NCBI GenBank assembly: GCA_964453205.1
Contig: CAYVRC010000006.1
Coordinates: 1-64,000 of the forward strand
Direction: 5' to 3'
DNA: 64,000 bases
Source: Crateriforma sp964453205
GTDB taxonomy: Bacteria; Planctomycetota; Planctomycetia; Pirellulales; Pirellulaceae
In this document: in pieces, positions 63,947 to 64,000 of the stretch
Position numbering within the stretch: position 1 is the first letter of the stretch
Layout: each line of letters starts with the position of its first letter
Notes under the pieces: generated by a model
Told to the model about the DNA's origin: nothing
Databases searched by the model: none
What the model saw: only the letters and a program-made list of their open reading frames with translations
Translations under genes and position numbers: made by a program

Positions 63947-64000
63947 CCGATCGGCCGGAGCAGTTCGGGGACGCGATCGCTAGCTTGTCTGATCGGGGTG

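Overview
This window is a GC-rich chromosomal segment from a planctomycete, most likely of the Pirellulales (Rhodopirellula/Stieleria-like). That placement is an inference. It rests on a DUF1549/DUF1553 heme protein paired with a DUF1501 protein, a DUF1559 prepilin-like protein, a Ser/Thr kinase with WD40 repeats coupled to an ECF sigma factor, a DUF6513 dihydropteroate-synthase-like gene, futalosine-pathway menaquinone genes, a sulfatase, and many genes without a clear Shine-Dalgarno and with GTG/TTG starts.

Layout. Positions 1-454 hold the 3' end of a 23S rRNA gene, a 5S rRNA gene and a hairpin terminator that can serve both strands. Positions 468-4340 hold rsmE, an ExeA-like ATPase lacking the Walker A lysine, a short-chain dehydrogenase and a cysteine desulfurase. 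Positions 4347-19925 are a minus-strand run of eight genes in two blocks of four, and inside each block every junction is a 4-nt stop/start overlap. In order of transcription they encode a MoxR ATPase, a DUF58 protein, a BatA-like VWA membrane protein, a second VWA/amidotransferase-like membrane protein, a DUF4175-like coiled-coil membrane protein, a secreted protein of unknown family, a cyclase-fold repeat protein, and a secreted protein ending in a TlpA-type thioredoxin domain. I regard this as the best candidate for an undescribed cell-envelope system.

Positions 20069-25207 carry the DUF6513/DHPS-like gene, an RluA-type pseudouridine synthase, a single gene fusing MqnA to MqnC, and a BON-domain protein. 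Positions 25221-30416 are minus-strand: a HEAT lipoprotein, an O-antigen-ligase-type membrane protein, a small lipoprotein, a DUF1559 protein and a RarD-type transporter. Positions 30648-36864 are plus-strand: the DUF1549/DUF1553-DUF1501 pair, tRNA-Ser(UGA), and upp-nupC for pyrimidine salvage.

Positions 36943-42971 contain a leucine-rich-repeat protein, an antisense-overlapping HExxH secreted protein, a sulfatase and a PhoD-like phosphatase. Positions 43016-46106 contain epmB, divergent from efp and mgtE. Positions 46107-49148 contain a small regulatory region (-10 box, palindrome, terminator hairpin) and an NMT1/SsuA-type ABC transporter. Positions 49145-57381 contain secreted esterase and beta-propeller genes (one a triple-domain fusion), cfa and ggt. 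Positions 57447-61468 hold the ECF sigma-kinase pair. Positions 61752-63946 hold a small orphan ORF and two related secreted double-domain proteins.

No CRISPR array, insertion sequence, integrase, phage gene or classical defence system was seen. All start sites, promoters and family calls come from reading the sequence by eye.
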